From contig NZ_VMHN01000001.1 in NCBI RefSeq assembly GCF_008795955.1, forward strand, positions 186,001 through 250,000: a DNA stretch of 64,000 nucleotides, written 5' to 3'. The stretch is from Marinobacter denitrificans (GTDB taxonomy: Bacteria; Pseudomonadota; Gammaproteobacteria; Pseudomonadales; Oleiphilaceae). Shown piece by piece: positions 17,896-26,156 of this stretch. Each line of letters opens with the position of its first letter. Positions within the stretch are counted from its first letter, which is position 1. Made by a program: the position numbers and the translations under genes. The notes under the pieces were generated by a model. That model did no database searches and was not told the DNA's origin. It was given only the letters and a program-made list of their open reading frames with translations.

Positions 17896-18684
17896 TTAAA
17901 GTCCTTTTTCATGTAGTCCGTGGAATTCCAGTTCCGCGTTTTGCCACAGTGCGCCTAGCTCAGCTTCTGATTCGGGGCATTCATGGCCTGCAGACCACAA
18001 CTCACGAATGATCCGGCTTCGATGGCTTGGCGTGTGTTTATGGTTATTCACAATGGCTATGCACCGTGGCCAACCACTTACCCACGTTAATAACCTTTCA
18101 AAGGAGCGTGGCTGATGAGCGTGCAATCCCTCCCCTTCCGTGCTTGCGCCCCTTGCGCTGGATAAATGCGTATATTCCCCGTGATTAATGGCCCAAATCA
18201 GCAGTTCTCCTTCACCGATAAGCCCGCCTGCGGCATCGGGCAGGCACGTATTCAGAACTTCGAGAAAACGCCCATCGTATGGTCTTACAAAACAGGGACC
18301 GTAGGTTTCAAAATGGAGCATCAGGCTTTTGCGAATACCGTTCAGGGCTGAATTCCGTTCACGTTTTGATACCAGGATGGCCAATGCCTCATCCACACCC
18401 CACTGGGACAGGGCATGCTGACAAAGCGTACTGTCGAGGGTTGTCATAACAACAAGGGGGCCGGCGCTCCTATGCGGTTCAAAAGGCGTTTCGTCGAATA
18501 GCCAGAACCAATCTGGATTGGCATCCAGGGTATAAAGTTGCCGAAACACATCCTCTTCGTCGTACCTTGCTGCGTCGATAATGAGCAGACAGTGCTCCCG
18601 GGCTGACACCTTCCAGTCGTTAAGGGCCCGATCAAAGTCAGCCAACGAGTACGACTTATCCAACGCAGGCGCAGTTAACAACAT
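17896..18684 (-). CDS. DUF4123 T6SS effector adaptor (Tap/TEC, VasW-like)
   Basis: About 262 residues from ATG 18684; ATG 18696 is an alternative. The long upstream open frame is an arginine-rich shadow of vgrG. LLIIDAARYDEEDVFRQLYTL near residue 40, the WLFDETPFEPHRSAGPLVV block, and FRPYD/FVRPYDGRFLEVLNTCLP are typical of DUF4123. These adaptors load a specific effector onto VgrG before firing. The gene overlaps the end of vgrG by about 29 bp and is followed 2 bp later by the VasX-like effector. This reproduces the vasW-vasX arrangement of Vibrio cholerae. Confidence 0.82.
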   Translation of the reverse strand: MLLTAPALDKSYSLADFDRALNDWKVSAREHCLLIIDAARYDEEDVFRQLYTLDANPDWFWLFDETPFEPHRSAGPLVVMTTLDSTLCQHALSQWGVDEALAILVSKRERNSALNGIRKSLMLHFETYGPCFVRPYDGRFLEVLNTCLPDAAGGLIGEGELLIWAINHGEYTHLSSARGASTEGEGLHAHQPRSFERLLTWVSGWPRCIAIVNNHKHTPSHRSRIIRELWSAGHECPESEAELGALWQNAELEFHGLHEKGL

Positions 18685-20773
18685 CGCAGGTTCCATCCAT
18701 TTTTTTCTGGCACATCTGCTGTGCCGGTGTTCGATCAGACGCGGCCTCCAACAGTGCATTCGGGGTAATCTGCGAGGCATCAGCGTTCGCCCGCTGGCCC
18801 ACCTCCGCAATCTCCACCGGCGCAACCGCCCCACCATTCTTCTCCACCAACCCAGGCATCTCCGCCACCTGCACCTTCTGCCCACTCCCCTTACCCGGCG
18901 AACCACCCGCATTAAGCTTGATGGCGGCACCGCCCATGGCAACACCACTCGGATCAATCTTCACAAAGCTGCCCCCAGCCTTGAGGGTGATTTCGGCGCC
19001 GGCTTCGATGACGGCTTTCTGGCCGGCCTTGATGTGCAGTTCGGTGCCGGAGTCGCTGAGCCAGGCGGTGCCGGCCTTCAGGTGCAGAGTGCCGGTGACG
19101 TTGAAGCTGTGGTCTTTTCCGGTTTGTTCCCGCTTTTCACCGTCCACAGTGGCGTGGTCATTGCCCTTGATGTGAGCCTTGCGGTGGCTGTCCACGGTCA
19201 GGTGGCTGTCATTTTTGATGACTTCGGTACGGTTGTTCTCGGTCAGCAGGTCCAGGTCTTTCTGGGCGTGGATGTAGATCTGCTCTTTGTCCGCTTCGTC
19301 CTCAAATCTCAGTTCGTTACTGCCCTCACCCTTGTGGGTCTGGGTTTTCAGAGTGGTGCGTGTCTTGTGCTCCGGCAGCGCATACGGCGGTGTATTCGTG
19401 GCGTGATAGGTTCTACCGGTAATAATGGGCTGGTCCGGGTCGCCATCCAGGAAGGAGACGATGACTTCATTGCCGATGCGCGGTAAAGCCATGAAGCCAT
19501 ACTGGCCGCCGGCCCAGCCCTGGCTGACCCGCAGCCAGGCGCTGCTGTGTTCGTCGTTCTTGGAATAGCGATCCCAGGGGAACCTGACTTTAACCCGCCC
19601 GTGTTCGTCGCAGTGGATCTCTTCGCCTTCCGGGCCGGTTACGATGGCGATCTGGGGGCCGTCCATCAGGGGGCGGTGGTCAACCTGAGGGCGCCAGGTG
19701 CGGTCCGCCGGAATGGCGTTGAAGGCGTTATGGTAAGTGGTGGAGCCACTGTTGCCGTCTTCTTCCAGGGCCTGGGGTTGTTCGCCGGTGTGGGTGATGC
19801 TGGTGAACAGCCATTCCCGGTTCAGGGTCTGGTTGTCGTGTTCAGTGAGTTCGATTTTGGCGCCTACGGTGAAGTCGGGGCGGTTGCTCTGGCCGTTGGC
19901 GGTAGCAGCGTCGTTTCTCAGGGCGTCCATGCGGCTTTCGGTGAAGGGCTGGCCGCTGGCGTCCTGTTTGAAACGGCCGGGGTAGTCGTAGTGCTGGTAG
20001 TCTTCCCGCTGAGCATCTAGTTTGTCGGCCTGCTGCTCGTGCATTAATGCGTAAGCCGGGTTTTTGAAGGTGTAGTCCTTCATGGCGACGGAAGCGGCTT
20101 TGACCCGTTCCCGGTAGCTGAACTGGAAGACGGCGCTCTGGCGGCGGCTGCTGCCGCCGGCCTTGCCGTTGTATTCAGCGGGTTCCAGTTTAGGAGCGTC
20201 ACCATGGTGGTCGGCGATGATCAGGGCCGGTTGTTCTTCGCCATTCACGTCACCGTGATTATACCGGTAGTGCCAGCCTTCCTCGGCAGACAGCCGTTCA
20301 ATAAAGTCCAGATCGCTTTCCCGGTGCTGGACGCAGTATTCCCGTTCCTCGAGGGTGCGCTTAAAATCAAACACGGTATCGACGATGCCCCGCTCTTCCA
20401 GCAGGGTGCGCACGATGGCAGCGGTGGCCTGGATCTGGAAGATACGGCTGTTGTGCATCAGGCCCAGGCGCCACAGCGGGGGCTGCACTATGACTTCGTA
20501 TCGGGTGCGGCGGTGGCCGGTGTCGCCACGGGCGAATTCGTTGACCACGCCGTGGAAACGCCGCAGCGGCACACCGTCCTGCCAGATCACCAGTTCCACG
20601 GGCTGCTCCAGCACGTCTTCAGGGGCAATGTCCGGGGACGTACTGGCCAGTTCCAGCTTGCAGTGGCTCAGCCTGGAGAGGTGTTCAGTCAGTTCGAAAC
20701 GAGCGACCACGAACAGGTCTTTGGGGAGGCGGCCAAGGGTGGCCGTGAACTGCAGTCCGGTTGCCTGAGGCAT
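18656..20773 (-). CDS. vgrG: type VI secretion tip protein VgrG (TssI)
   Basis: A 705-residue spike protein. Residues 1-340 form the gp27-like base (ELTEHLSRLSHCKLELAS, REYCVQHRESDLDFIERLSAEEGWHYRY). Residues 360-445 form the gp5-like OB fold (GRVKVRFPWDR, SAWLRVSQGWAG, GNEVIVSFLDGDPDQPIITG). A beta-helix and DUF2345-like stem follow (QIYIHAQKDLDLLTENN, LHIKAGQKAVIEAGAEITLKAGGSFV). The last 100 residues are a non-canonical tail with four cysteines (QQMCQKKMDGTCDVVNCACVG). An AGGGA site lies 8 nt before the ATG. No tss structural genes or hcp are present here, so this is an orphan vgrG island relying on a core locus elsewhere. Confidence 0.93.
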   Translation of the reverse strand: MPQATGLQFTATLGRLPKDLFVVARFELTEHLSRLSHCKLELASTSPDIAPEDVLEQPVELVIWQDGVPLRRFHGVVNEFARGDTGHRRTRYEVIVQPPLWRLGLMHNSRIFQIQATAAIVRTLLEERGIVDTVFDFKRTLEEREYCVQHRESDLDFIERLSAEEGWHYRYNHGDVNGEEQPALIIADHHGDAPKLEPAEYNGKAGGSSRRQSAVFQFSYRERVKAASVAMKDYTFKNPAYALMHEQQADKLDAQREDYQHYDYPGRFKQDASGQPFTESRMDALRNDAATANGQSNRPDFTVGAKIELTEHDNQTLNREWLFTSITHTGEQPQALEEDGNSGSTTYHNAFNAIPADRTWRPQVDHRPLMDGPQIAIVTGPEGEEIHCDEHGRVKVRFPWDRYSKNDEHSSAWLRVSQGWAGGQYGFMALPRIGNEVIVSFLDGDPDQPIITGRTYHATNTPPYALPEHKTRTTLKTQTHKGEGSNELRFEDEADKEQIYIHAQKDLDLLTENNRTEVIKNDSHLTVDSHRKAHIKGNDHATVDGEKREQTGKDHSFNVTGTLHLKAGTAWLSDSGTELHIKAGQKAVIEAGAEITLKAGGSFVKIDPSGVAMGGAAIKLNAGGSPGKGSGQKVQVAEMPGLVEKNGGAVAPVEIAEVGQRANADASQITPNALLEAASDRTPAQQMCQKKMDGTCDVVNCACVG

Positions 20774-20840
20774 GTCTTCGATCCCTGAAGATGTCTGGAA
20801 TTTGTGTCAATCAACAAACGGCTCATCCTGAGCTTCGGTG

Positions 20841-20869
20841 ATTATAACGATCGGCCCCGAGAATGTAAC
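20841..20869 (-). promoter_or_regulatory. candidate promoter for the vgrG island
   Basis: On the minus strand a perfect -10 box TATAAT (20841-20846) is preceded, after 17 bp, by GTTACA (20864-20869), a moderate -35 match. Transcription would begin near 20834, leaving a leader of about 60 nt before vgrG. This is a motif match only. Confidence 0.4.
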
Positions 20870-20927
20870 CCCAAACCCCGGCCGAGCGGCGAGAACACCG
20901 CCCGGATCACATTCCGGTTACTTCACT

Positions 20928-21695
20928 TCATTTATACCAATCGCCTGCCGCCACAAAGAACGGGTTCAGCACGTCTTCTTTACCGTACTTCAGTGGCTCG
21001 CCCTCAAGAGTGTCCACCTTCCCGCCTGCAGCCAACAAAATGGCATGAGCCGCTCCGGTATCCCACTCGCAAGTGGGGCCGAGCCGGGGATAGATATCCG
21101 CGTGGCCTTCTGCGATCTTGCAGAATTTAAGGGAACTGCCCGCCTGCACCAGCTCGTGGCTGCCGAGCTTATCAATGAAGGCTCTGGTGTCTTCATTCAG
21201 GTGGTTCTTGCTGGCGACAACGCGTTTGGTTTCGCCAGGGACCGCCACACTGATGCGGTGCACCCGGCCCGTGCGGTCGCGCTTATAGGCACCCTCACCT
21301 TTCAGGCCCCAATAGGCTTCTTTAAGCGCCGGGGCGGTCACCACGCCCAGGATGGGCTCGCCATTTTCGATCAGAGCAATGTTGACGGTAAACTCGCCGG
21401 TGCGCTGCGTAAAATCCTTGGTGCCATCAATGGGGTCGATCAACCAGAACCGGTGCCATTGCTTGCGCTCGCTCCAGGGGATTTCTGCACCCTCTTCCGA
21501 AAGTATTGGAATATCATGGCTGAGGTTACGCAGGCCCGCTGCAATTACCTGGTGGCTGGCGATATCGGCAGCAGTGATGGGCGACTCGTCTGCTTTGAAG
21601 TCCACCTTGAAGTCCGTCATGTAGATGCTGAGGACTTTTTCACTGGCGGCATCGGCGATTTTGAGAACGTCGGGGAGAATGGAGCTGTAATGCAT
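20928..21695 (-). CDS. cysQ: 3'(2'),5'-bisphosphate nucleotidase CysQ
   Basis: A 255-residue member of the inositol-monophosphatase superfamily. It has the metal-binding signatures EEGAEIPW, WLIDPIDGTKDF (near residue 85) and WDTGAAHAILLAAGG near the C-terminus. CysQ hydrolyses 3'-phosphoadenosine 5'-phosphate to AMP, relieving its inhibition of sulfate assimilation and RNA turnover. The ATG at 21695 follows AGGAA; the longer frame upstream runs into the intergenic promoter region. It diverges from the MBL-fold gene across 90 bp. Family assignment is firm; other IMPase substrates are a minor alternative. Confidence 0.9.
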   Translation of the reverse strand: MHYSSILPDVLKIADAASEKVLSIYMTDFKVDFKADESPITAADIASHQVIAAGLRNLSHDIPILSEEGAEIPWSERKQWHRFWLIDPIDGTKDFTQRTGEFTVNIALIENGEPILGVVTAPALKEAYWGLKGEGAYKRDRTGRVHRISVAVPGETKRVVASKNHLNEDTRAFIDKLGSHELVQAGSSLKFCKIAEGHADIYPRLGPTCEWDTGAAHAILLAAGGKVDTLEGEPLKYGKEDVLNPFFVAAGDWYK

Positions 21696-21785
21696 GAGGG
21701 TTCCTTCCTGCGTCAGATCAATAACTTTTGCGCTATTATGGGCGATAGTGACGCAACACATCAAAACTATTGCAAGGATAATTTC

Positions 21786-23147
21786 ATGAAGCTGCGATTC
21801 CTTGGCGGTGCAGGCACAGTAACCGGTTCACGCTATCTGCTTTCGGATGACAAGCACCGGCTGCTGGTGGACTGCGGCATGTACCAGGGCGTGAAAAATC
21901 TGCGCAAACGCAACTGGGCGCATTTCCCGGTGGATCCCTCCTCTATCAATGCAGTGGTTCTGACCCATGCCCATATTGATCACAGCGGCTATCTGCCCGC
22001 TCTGGTCAAGAATGGCTTCAATGGGAAAATCTACTGCACCAAGGCCACCCATGAGTTGTGCAAGGTTTTGCTCCCCGATGCCGGCTACCTGCAGGAAGAG
22101 GATGCCAAGTACGCTTTCCGCAAAGGGTTCTCTAAGCATGACAAGCCAGAACCGCTGTTTACGGTCAAAGATGCACATGAAGCCCTGAAACATTTCGAAT
22201 CACTGCATTATCATGAACGCTTCGAGCCGGTTAAAGGCATGGAAGTCACCTTTACCCCTGCCGGACATATCCTGGGGTCCTCCTGCGTGCATGTAAACCA
22301 CCGAAGCAGTGACCGCACTATAGTGTTCAGCGGGGACGTGGGCCGACAGAACGATGTCATCATGCGCGCACCGGAGCCCATCGATAAAGCGGATGTGTTG
22401 GTGTGCGAGTCCACCTACGGTGACCGATTGCACGCTGAAACCGACCCGGAAGCAGAACTGGCAGACATCATCACGAGAACCGCCGGACGAGGCGGCATTG
22501 TGCTGTTGCCCTCCTTTGCTGTGGGTCGAGCGCAAATGCTGTTGTACCTGATCCACAAAATCATGGGTGAAGGCCGGATACCGAAAATGCCGGTGTACCT
22601 GAACAGCCCCATGGCGATAAAGGCCACCGAGATTTTTTCTCGCCACCATAAAGAGCACAAGCTCAATGCAGCCCAGTGCGAGATGATCGATGAACACACC
22701 GAGTTTGTACGCACGGTGGATGAGTCTATCGAACTTAACAGTGTGCGCTACCCGTGCATCATTATCTCTGCCAGCGGCATGGCCAGCGGGGGCCGGGTGC
22801 TACATCATTTGAAGACATTGCTGCCCAATCCGCGGAACAGTATTGTGTTTGCCGGGTTCCAGGCGCCGGGTACGCGGGGCGATGCGCTGGTGAACGGGGC
22901 GGAGTCGGTGAAGATTCATGGGGAGTATTGGCCGGTTAAGGCGGAGGTTTATAACCTGGACTCTATGTCTGCTCATGGGGATTATGAGGAGATTTTGCAG
23001 TGGCTTGAGGCAGGGAGTTTGAAGCCGGAGAAGGTGTACGTCACCCACGGAGAAATTGTCGCGAGTGACGTTATGAGGAAGCGAATTTCCGAGAAATTTG
23101 GGTGGGATACCGAGGTACCTGAGTTGTTTGATGAAGCCTCGATTTAA
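21786..23147 (+). CDS. MBL-fold hydrolase with beta-CASP/RNA-specificity domain
   Basis: A 453-residue metallo-beta-lactamase family protein. It shows the zinc-ligand motif THAHIDHSG near residue 60, HILGSS with the downstream FSGD, and YGDRLH at the start of the beta-CASP insert. The C-terminus has the Zn-dependent RNA-specificity region (SASGMASGGRVLHHL, YNLDSMSAHGDYEEIL, THGE). This architecture matches archaeal/bacterial CPSF-like ribonucleases and YsaA/YhgA-type MBL proteins. The start at 21786 was chosen because MKLRFLGGAGTVTGSRYLL is the family N-terminus; the open frame extends far upstream through cysQ as shadow. It converges on the pilin gene with a 4 bp tail overlap. RNase activity is inferred. 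Confidence 0.87.
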   Translation: MKLRFLGGAGTVTGSRYLLSDDKHRLLVDCGMYQGVKNLRKRNWAHFPVDPSSINAVVLTHAHIDHSGYLPALVKNGFNGKIYCTKATHELCKVLLPDAGYLQEEDAKYAFRKGFSKHDKPEPLFTVKDAHEALKHFESLHYHERFEPVKGMEVTFTPAGHILGSSCVHVNHRSSDRTIVFSGDVGRQNDVIMRAPEPIDKADVLVCESTYGDRLHAETDPEAELADIITRTAGRGGIVLLPSFAVGRAQMLLYLIHKIMGEGRIPKMPVYLNSPMAIKATEIFSRHHKEHKLNAAQCEMIDEHTEFVRTVDESIELNSVRYPCIIISASGMASGGRVLHHLKTLLPNPRNSIVFAGFQAPGTRGDALVNGAESVKIHGEYWPVKAEVYNLDSMSAHGDYEEILQWLEAGSLKPEKVYVTHGEIVASDVMRKRISEKFGWDTEVPELFDEASI

Positions 23148-23587
23148 ATGACTGTGCAGCCAGACGGGCTGTACCTGTCATTCCAGTTCGGGGCTCCGCT
23201 TGTGTCAACAATACAACCCCAACTGCCCGTCACTGAGCGTTCAAGCCTTAATATTACGCCGGTAAGATTGTTATGGGCGTTGCCCCCCATGGTCACCTGA
23301 AGGTGACCAGAACCGTCAGGATTGAGCACTGCTATATCAGTTGCTGCCGTACCTGTGGTCAAAGGTGATGGGGTATAGCCAATATCGGGATTAACCAGTA
23401 CACCGTTCTGGGCCAGGCGCTCTTCTACCGCCGACTTGTACGTTGATAACTCCCCAAGTGCCCGATTTACCTGAGATTGCATTACATATCCCCGATAGGC
23501 TGGGATGGCAATGGCGGAAATGATGCCAATAATGGCGACTACAATCATGAGTTCGATGAGGGTAAAACCACTGTTTTTTCCAAACAT
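23144..23587 (-). CDS. type IV pilin-like protein (second pilin)
   Basis: A 147-residue class IVa pilin. The short leader MFGKNSG is cleaved before [27 protein letters not shown] (Glu5 present), the substrate motif of PilD. The C-terminal region has a cysteine pair enclosing a D-region loop (WGCIVDTSG...SPSGC). The ATG at 23587 gives the canonical 7-residue leader; the ATG seven codons upstream is less likely. It sits 30 bp downstream of the ligase-like gene. It differs from the main PilA in lacking a C-terminal serine (ends CTVI). It could be a minor or alternative major pilin. Confidence 0.88.
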   Translation of the reverse strand: MFGKNSGFTLIELMIVVAIIGIISAIAIPAYRGYVMQSQVNRALGELSTYKSAVEERLAQNGVLVNPDIGYTPSPLTTGTAATDIAVLNPDGSGHLQVTMGGNAHNNLTGVILRLERSVTGSWGCIVDTSGAPNWNDRYSPSGCTVI

Positions 23588-23617
23588 ACTCTGTATTCCG
23601 AAACCCAAAAGTTACTT

Positions 23618-25168
23618 TTACTCAGCAAAGTCTGGACCAATACTGTTGGAAGGAGCTTGCGGACCTTCCCGGCGAGGAAAATTCCCATGAAACCAGAAGC
23701 GGGGCGTTGTCCATTCTTTTAGGTGTTCCTGAGAATAAATTTCATCGGCTTTCATATCGAGATAATAGGTATGCACCTGCCCTACCCAAAGCCACCAAAG
23801 TACCGCGACAACTGCGGCAGAGGAGGACGCCAAAGCCAGTTTTGCAGGGGTTCGAGCGTTATAGCCTCGGCTTTCCGGACGGAACACCTTTGGAGCAACC
23901 AATGCCCAGAACGCCACCAAAACATGCAGACCGACTATCATCGAACCAGGTGCTATAAACACAGCGGAAACCCCGGCATGTACCAATGCCCCAAGCAAGG
24001 ACGAAGCTACACCGGAAAGTATAAGAACTTCATCTACTTTACCCTCAATCAATGAGGTAGTGCGACGCCGCCAAAAACTGAGGGTTAGCTGAAGTGCCAG
24101 TATCATGAGCAAGAGAATCAACAACCAGCCATACTCTGCAGCCCACATAAGATACATGTTATGCGGATGCCCAAACTTCCTGCTTTCCAAATACTCTTGA
24201 GCCAGCAGGTCATGGGTTAACCAGGATTGCGGCCCCATACCGAACGGAAAATTCTGTAGGCTCATCTGCCAGGCTTCAATAAAAAGCGGCATCCTCCCAG
24301 AGCTGGTCGCATGAAGTGACCGGAGCTCGGTTTCACCAAAAAACAATGATGGCACCAAGACTGAGAGGAAAAACCAAATAGCTCCCCCTATCAGAAAATA
24401 GACAATGAACTGCTTTAGCCACGGCCAGCTTTGGCGGCCAAAGAACAGGGTTGCGAGGAGCACGCCACTCGCAATTCCGATCATCGACCCCCTCGAAGTC
24501 GACAAGAGAATGATCCACCACCAAAGTCCGGCTCCGGTAGCGACGATTACTCGCCAAAGCCGGTACTTACGCAGAGGGCCTATAAGTACCGCCAGCGGCA
24601 GAATTGGAAGAAGCCAGGTTGCGACATGACTCCAATATCGGATATTTACAAAACCCCACGGAATGAGATCTGAAAGATCGGCCTGGCCATCCACCAATGC
24701 AAACAGGTAGACGTTGACCGACATAGCGCCATAGAAAAAGCAGGCAACTGCTGCAATGGAAACGAAAACCTCTACGTAGCGATTGACGCCTCCCAGCGTT
24801 ACAAGAACAAGCCCGCCTAATATCGTGGTGGCGAAATAGAACGAATACAAACCGGGCTCTACGAAAACGTACAACTGCTCACGGAAAGGAATAGACAAGA
24901 CGGGAAAGGCAAATATAAACAACAGAGCAGGTAGCAGGGCAAATACTGTTTTTTTTGAGGGTGCCCCCCGGGTCGCAATATAAATTGTGGCGACAATCGA
25001 AACAAAACCGGTCAATCCCACCAGAAAAAAACGCTGGTCTGCGTATGAGCCTGCGTACGTTGGCAAGAAATCAGCGAACAGAACGAGAAGCAACGAAAAG
25101 ATTACTGCGCAACCTGCGAAGGCATGCATTATATGACTTGTTCTCATTCTTGCAGCCCTCCAACTCAA
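23618..25168 (-). CDS. O-antigen-ligase/Wzy_C family protein, candidate pilin glycosyl ligase
   Basis: A 516-residue membrane protein with about 12 hydrophobic segments and a large periplasmic loop in the second half (residues about 275-350). The loop contains SGRMPLFIEAWQMS, GMGPQSW and FGHPHNMYLMWAAEYG, the His-x-His-Asn pattern of Wzy_C/PglL/TfpO enzymes. These transfer lipid-linked glycans to lipid A or protein. An ATG seven codons inside is an alternative start. Its place directly after pilA, whose product ends in serine, mirrors pilA-tfpO(pilO) of group I Pseudomonas aeruginosa strains. A role in pilin O-glycosylation is inferred; classical LPS ligase WaaL is the alternative. Confidence 0.8.
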   Translation of the reverse strand: MSWRAARMRTSHIMHAFAGCAVIFSLLLVLFADFLPTYAGSYADQRFFLVGLTGFVSIVATIYIATRGAPSKKTVFALLPALLFIFAFPVLSIPFREQLYVFVEPGLYSFYFATTILGGLVLVTLGGVNRYVEVFVSIAAVACFFYGAMSVNVYLFALVDGQADLSDLIPWGFVNIRYWSHVATWLLPILPLAVLIGPLRKYRLWRVIVATGAGLWWWIILLSTSRGSMIGIASGVLLATLFFGRQSWPWLKQFIVYFLIGGAIWFFLSVLVPSLFFGETELRSLHATSSGRMPLFIEAWQMSLQNFPFGMGPQSWLTHDLLAQEYLESRKFGHPHNMYLMWAAEYGWLLILLLMILALQLTLSFWRRRTTSLIEGKVDEVLILSGVASSLLGALVHAGVSAVFIAPGSMIVGLHVLVAFWALVAPKVFRPESRGYNARTPAKLALASSSAAVVAVLWWLWVGQVHTYYLDMKADEIYSQEHLKEWTTPRFWFHGNFPRREGPQAPSNSIGPDFAE

Positions 25169-25218
25169 TAGATAATGCTCCCTAACAGGAGCCCAACACT
25201 GCCAGGAATATCACCAAC

Positions 25219-25249
25219 AAAAAAGCCTGGAGCCAAGGCCCCAGGCTTT
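25219..25249 (-). terminator. rho-independent terminator after pilA
   Basis: On the minus strand AAAGCCTGG and CCAGGCTTTT form a stem of about 9 bp around a GGCCTTGGCT loop, followed by a T run. It lies 58 bp beyond the pilA stop and before the ligase-like gene, which should allow strong pilA mRNA with reduced read-through. Confidence 0.85.
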
Positions 25250-25306
25250 CAGACTACCGCATCGCTTTAAAAAAACTCTGCGGAAGCGTGGTTCTACGAC
25301 CCCTGA

Positions 25307-25810
25307 TTAGGAAGCCGGGCAGCCAGCAGGTGCATAGCTGTCTTTCCAACCATTGTCGGTAGTTGGCGGAGTGATGGCACAGGTGTAAGCGCCATTGTTC
25401 GTGCGAGACACAGTGACAACCGCGCCACGAACCGCTGCAGAAGCATCGGTACCCAGCTCAACATTCCAGGACATGGTTGCCTGGTCGCCGTTAACAATAT
25501 TCAGACCAAACTCTGGACCAGTGTTCGCGCCATCAACCAAGTTTGAACCGGTCCAGCCAATACCGATGGTACGGGGGTCGGTGGTCAAATCGTCTTCATT
25601 ACCAATCTGGCCGCCGTTGTTAAAGATACTTTCAGCGTTGGATTTAATCGCGTTAACTTCGCCCACTACACGAGAAATCTGAGTACGGGCAGTGTAATCC
25701 TGATACTGAGGAATCGCTACCGCAGCCAGAATACCGATGATCGCCACAACGATCATCAATTCGATGAGCGTGAAACCCTTTTGGGCGTGATTCATTTGAA
25801 TGTTCTTCAT
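25307..25810 (-). CDS. pilA: major type IV pilin PilA
   Basis: A 167-residue prepilin. The leader [11 protein letters not shown] precedes [32 protein letters not shown], the conserved hydrophobic alpha1 with Glu5. A C-terminal disulfide loop (YTCAIT...PAGC) ends in CPAS, so the last residue is serine. The start at 25810 has GAGGT 8 nt upstream; ATG 25795 would give a leader of 6 residues and is possible. It is polymerised into the pilus fibre by PilB/PilC after PilD cleavage. Transcription probably uses the sigma-54 promoter at 25907-25922, and a strong terminator follows. The C-terminal serine is the residue glycosylated in P. aeruginosa 1244 pilin. Confidence 0.95.
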   Translation of the reverse strand: MKNIQMNHAQKGFTLIELMIVVAIIGILAAVAIPQYQDYTARTQISRVVGEVNAIKSNAESIFNNGGQIGNEDDLTTDPRTIGIGWTGSNLVDGANTGPEFGLNIVNGDQATMSWNVELGTDASAAVRGAVVTVSRTNNGAYTCAITPPTTDNGWKDSYAPAGCPAS

Positions 25811-25906
25811 TAGTCGACCTCTGTGTTTGTCGTTGATCCACTCGATACGGCCCGGGCCCGGTGGAGTCTCACCCCGCGACCGATATCTAGAGCCTGAGGT
25901 TTGGGG

Positions 25907-25922
25907 AGCATTGTTCGTGCCA
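25907..25922 (-). promoter_or_regulatory. sigma-54 promoter of pilA
   Basis: On the minus strand TGGCACGAACAATGCT matches the sigma-54 -24/-12 consensus (TGGCAC-N5-TTGC), with one change in the -12 element. The start site would be near 25895, about 85 nt before pilA. pilA is sigma-54/PilR-dependent in Pseudomonas, and rpoN is encoded at the right end of this window. Confidence 0.85.
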
Positions 25923-25973
25923 ACCAGCAAGCGAAAAAAACAACCCCTTTATTATCTGAAGCTTACAAAACAT

Positions 25974-25989
25974 TGTGAAACGCGTCACA
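25974..25989. promoter_or_regulatory. CRP/Vfr-type binding palindrome
   Basis: TGTGA-AACGCG-TCACA is a perfect match to the symmetric CRP half-sites, flanked by ATT and TA. It lies about 52 bp upstream of the sigma-54 -24 box of pilA and 168 bp upstream of pilB. Vfr, the Pseudomonas CRP homologue, controls twitching motility, so regulation of pilA and/or pilB is plausible. Motif match only. Confidence 0.7.
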
Positions 25990-26021
25990 TAGGCAAAAAC
26001 AGTCTGTTTAATGCCCTCCTA

Positions 26022-26046
26022 CGTCACGGGGTGACAATAATTGTCA
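26022..26046. promoter_or_regulatory. overlapping inverted repeats, candidate enhancer site for PilR
   Basis: Two overlapping palindromes are present: GTCAC-GGG-GTGAC (26023-26035) and TGACAAT-A-ATTGTCA (26032-26046). They lie 100-125 bp upstream of the pilA sigma-54 promoter, a usual distance for an enhancer-binding protein, and contain TTGTC half-sites on both strands. The rest of the 346 bp pilA-pilB spacer contains nothing else I can support except a TATACA sequence just before pilB. Confidence 0.5.
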
Positions 26047-26156
26047 GGCAGGAAAGATGCGCACGCACCTTTCCAAAGTCTTTCGAGCCATCTAAACTCA
26101 CTCCCAATAGACAAACATCCGTTTCAGCAACTTAGGCTGCGTTTTTTATACAATTT

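Noticed and set aside
18685..18957. N-terminal extension of the DUF4123 open frame
   Set aside because: Arginine-tryptophan-rich shadow of the vgrG coding strand; DUF4123 similarity begins at MLLTAP.
20838..21785. Long upstream extension of the MBL-fold open frame
   Set aside because: It runs antisense through cysQ; the conserved family start is at 21786, with cysQ clearly real on the other strand.
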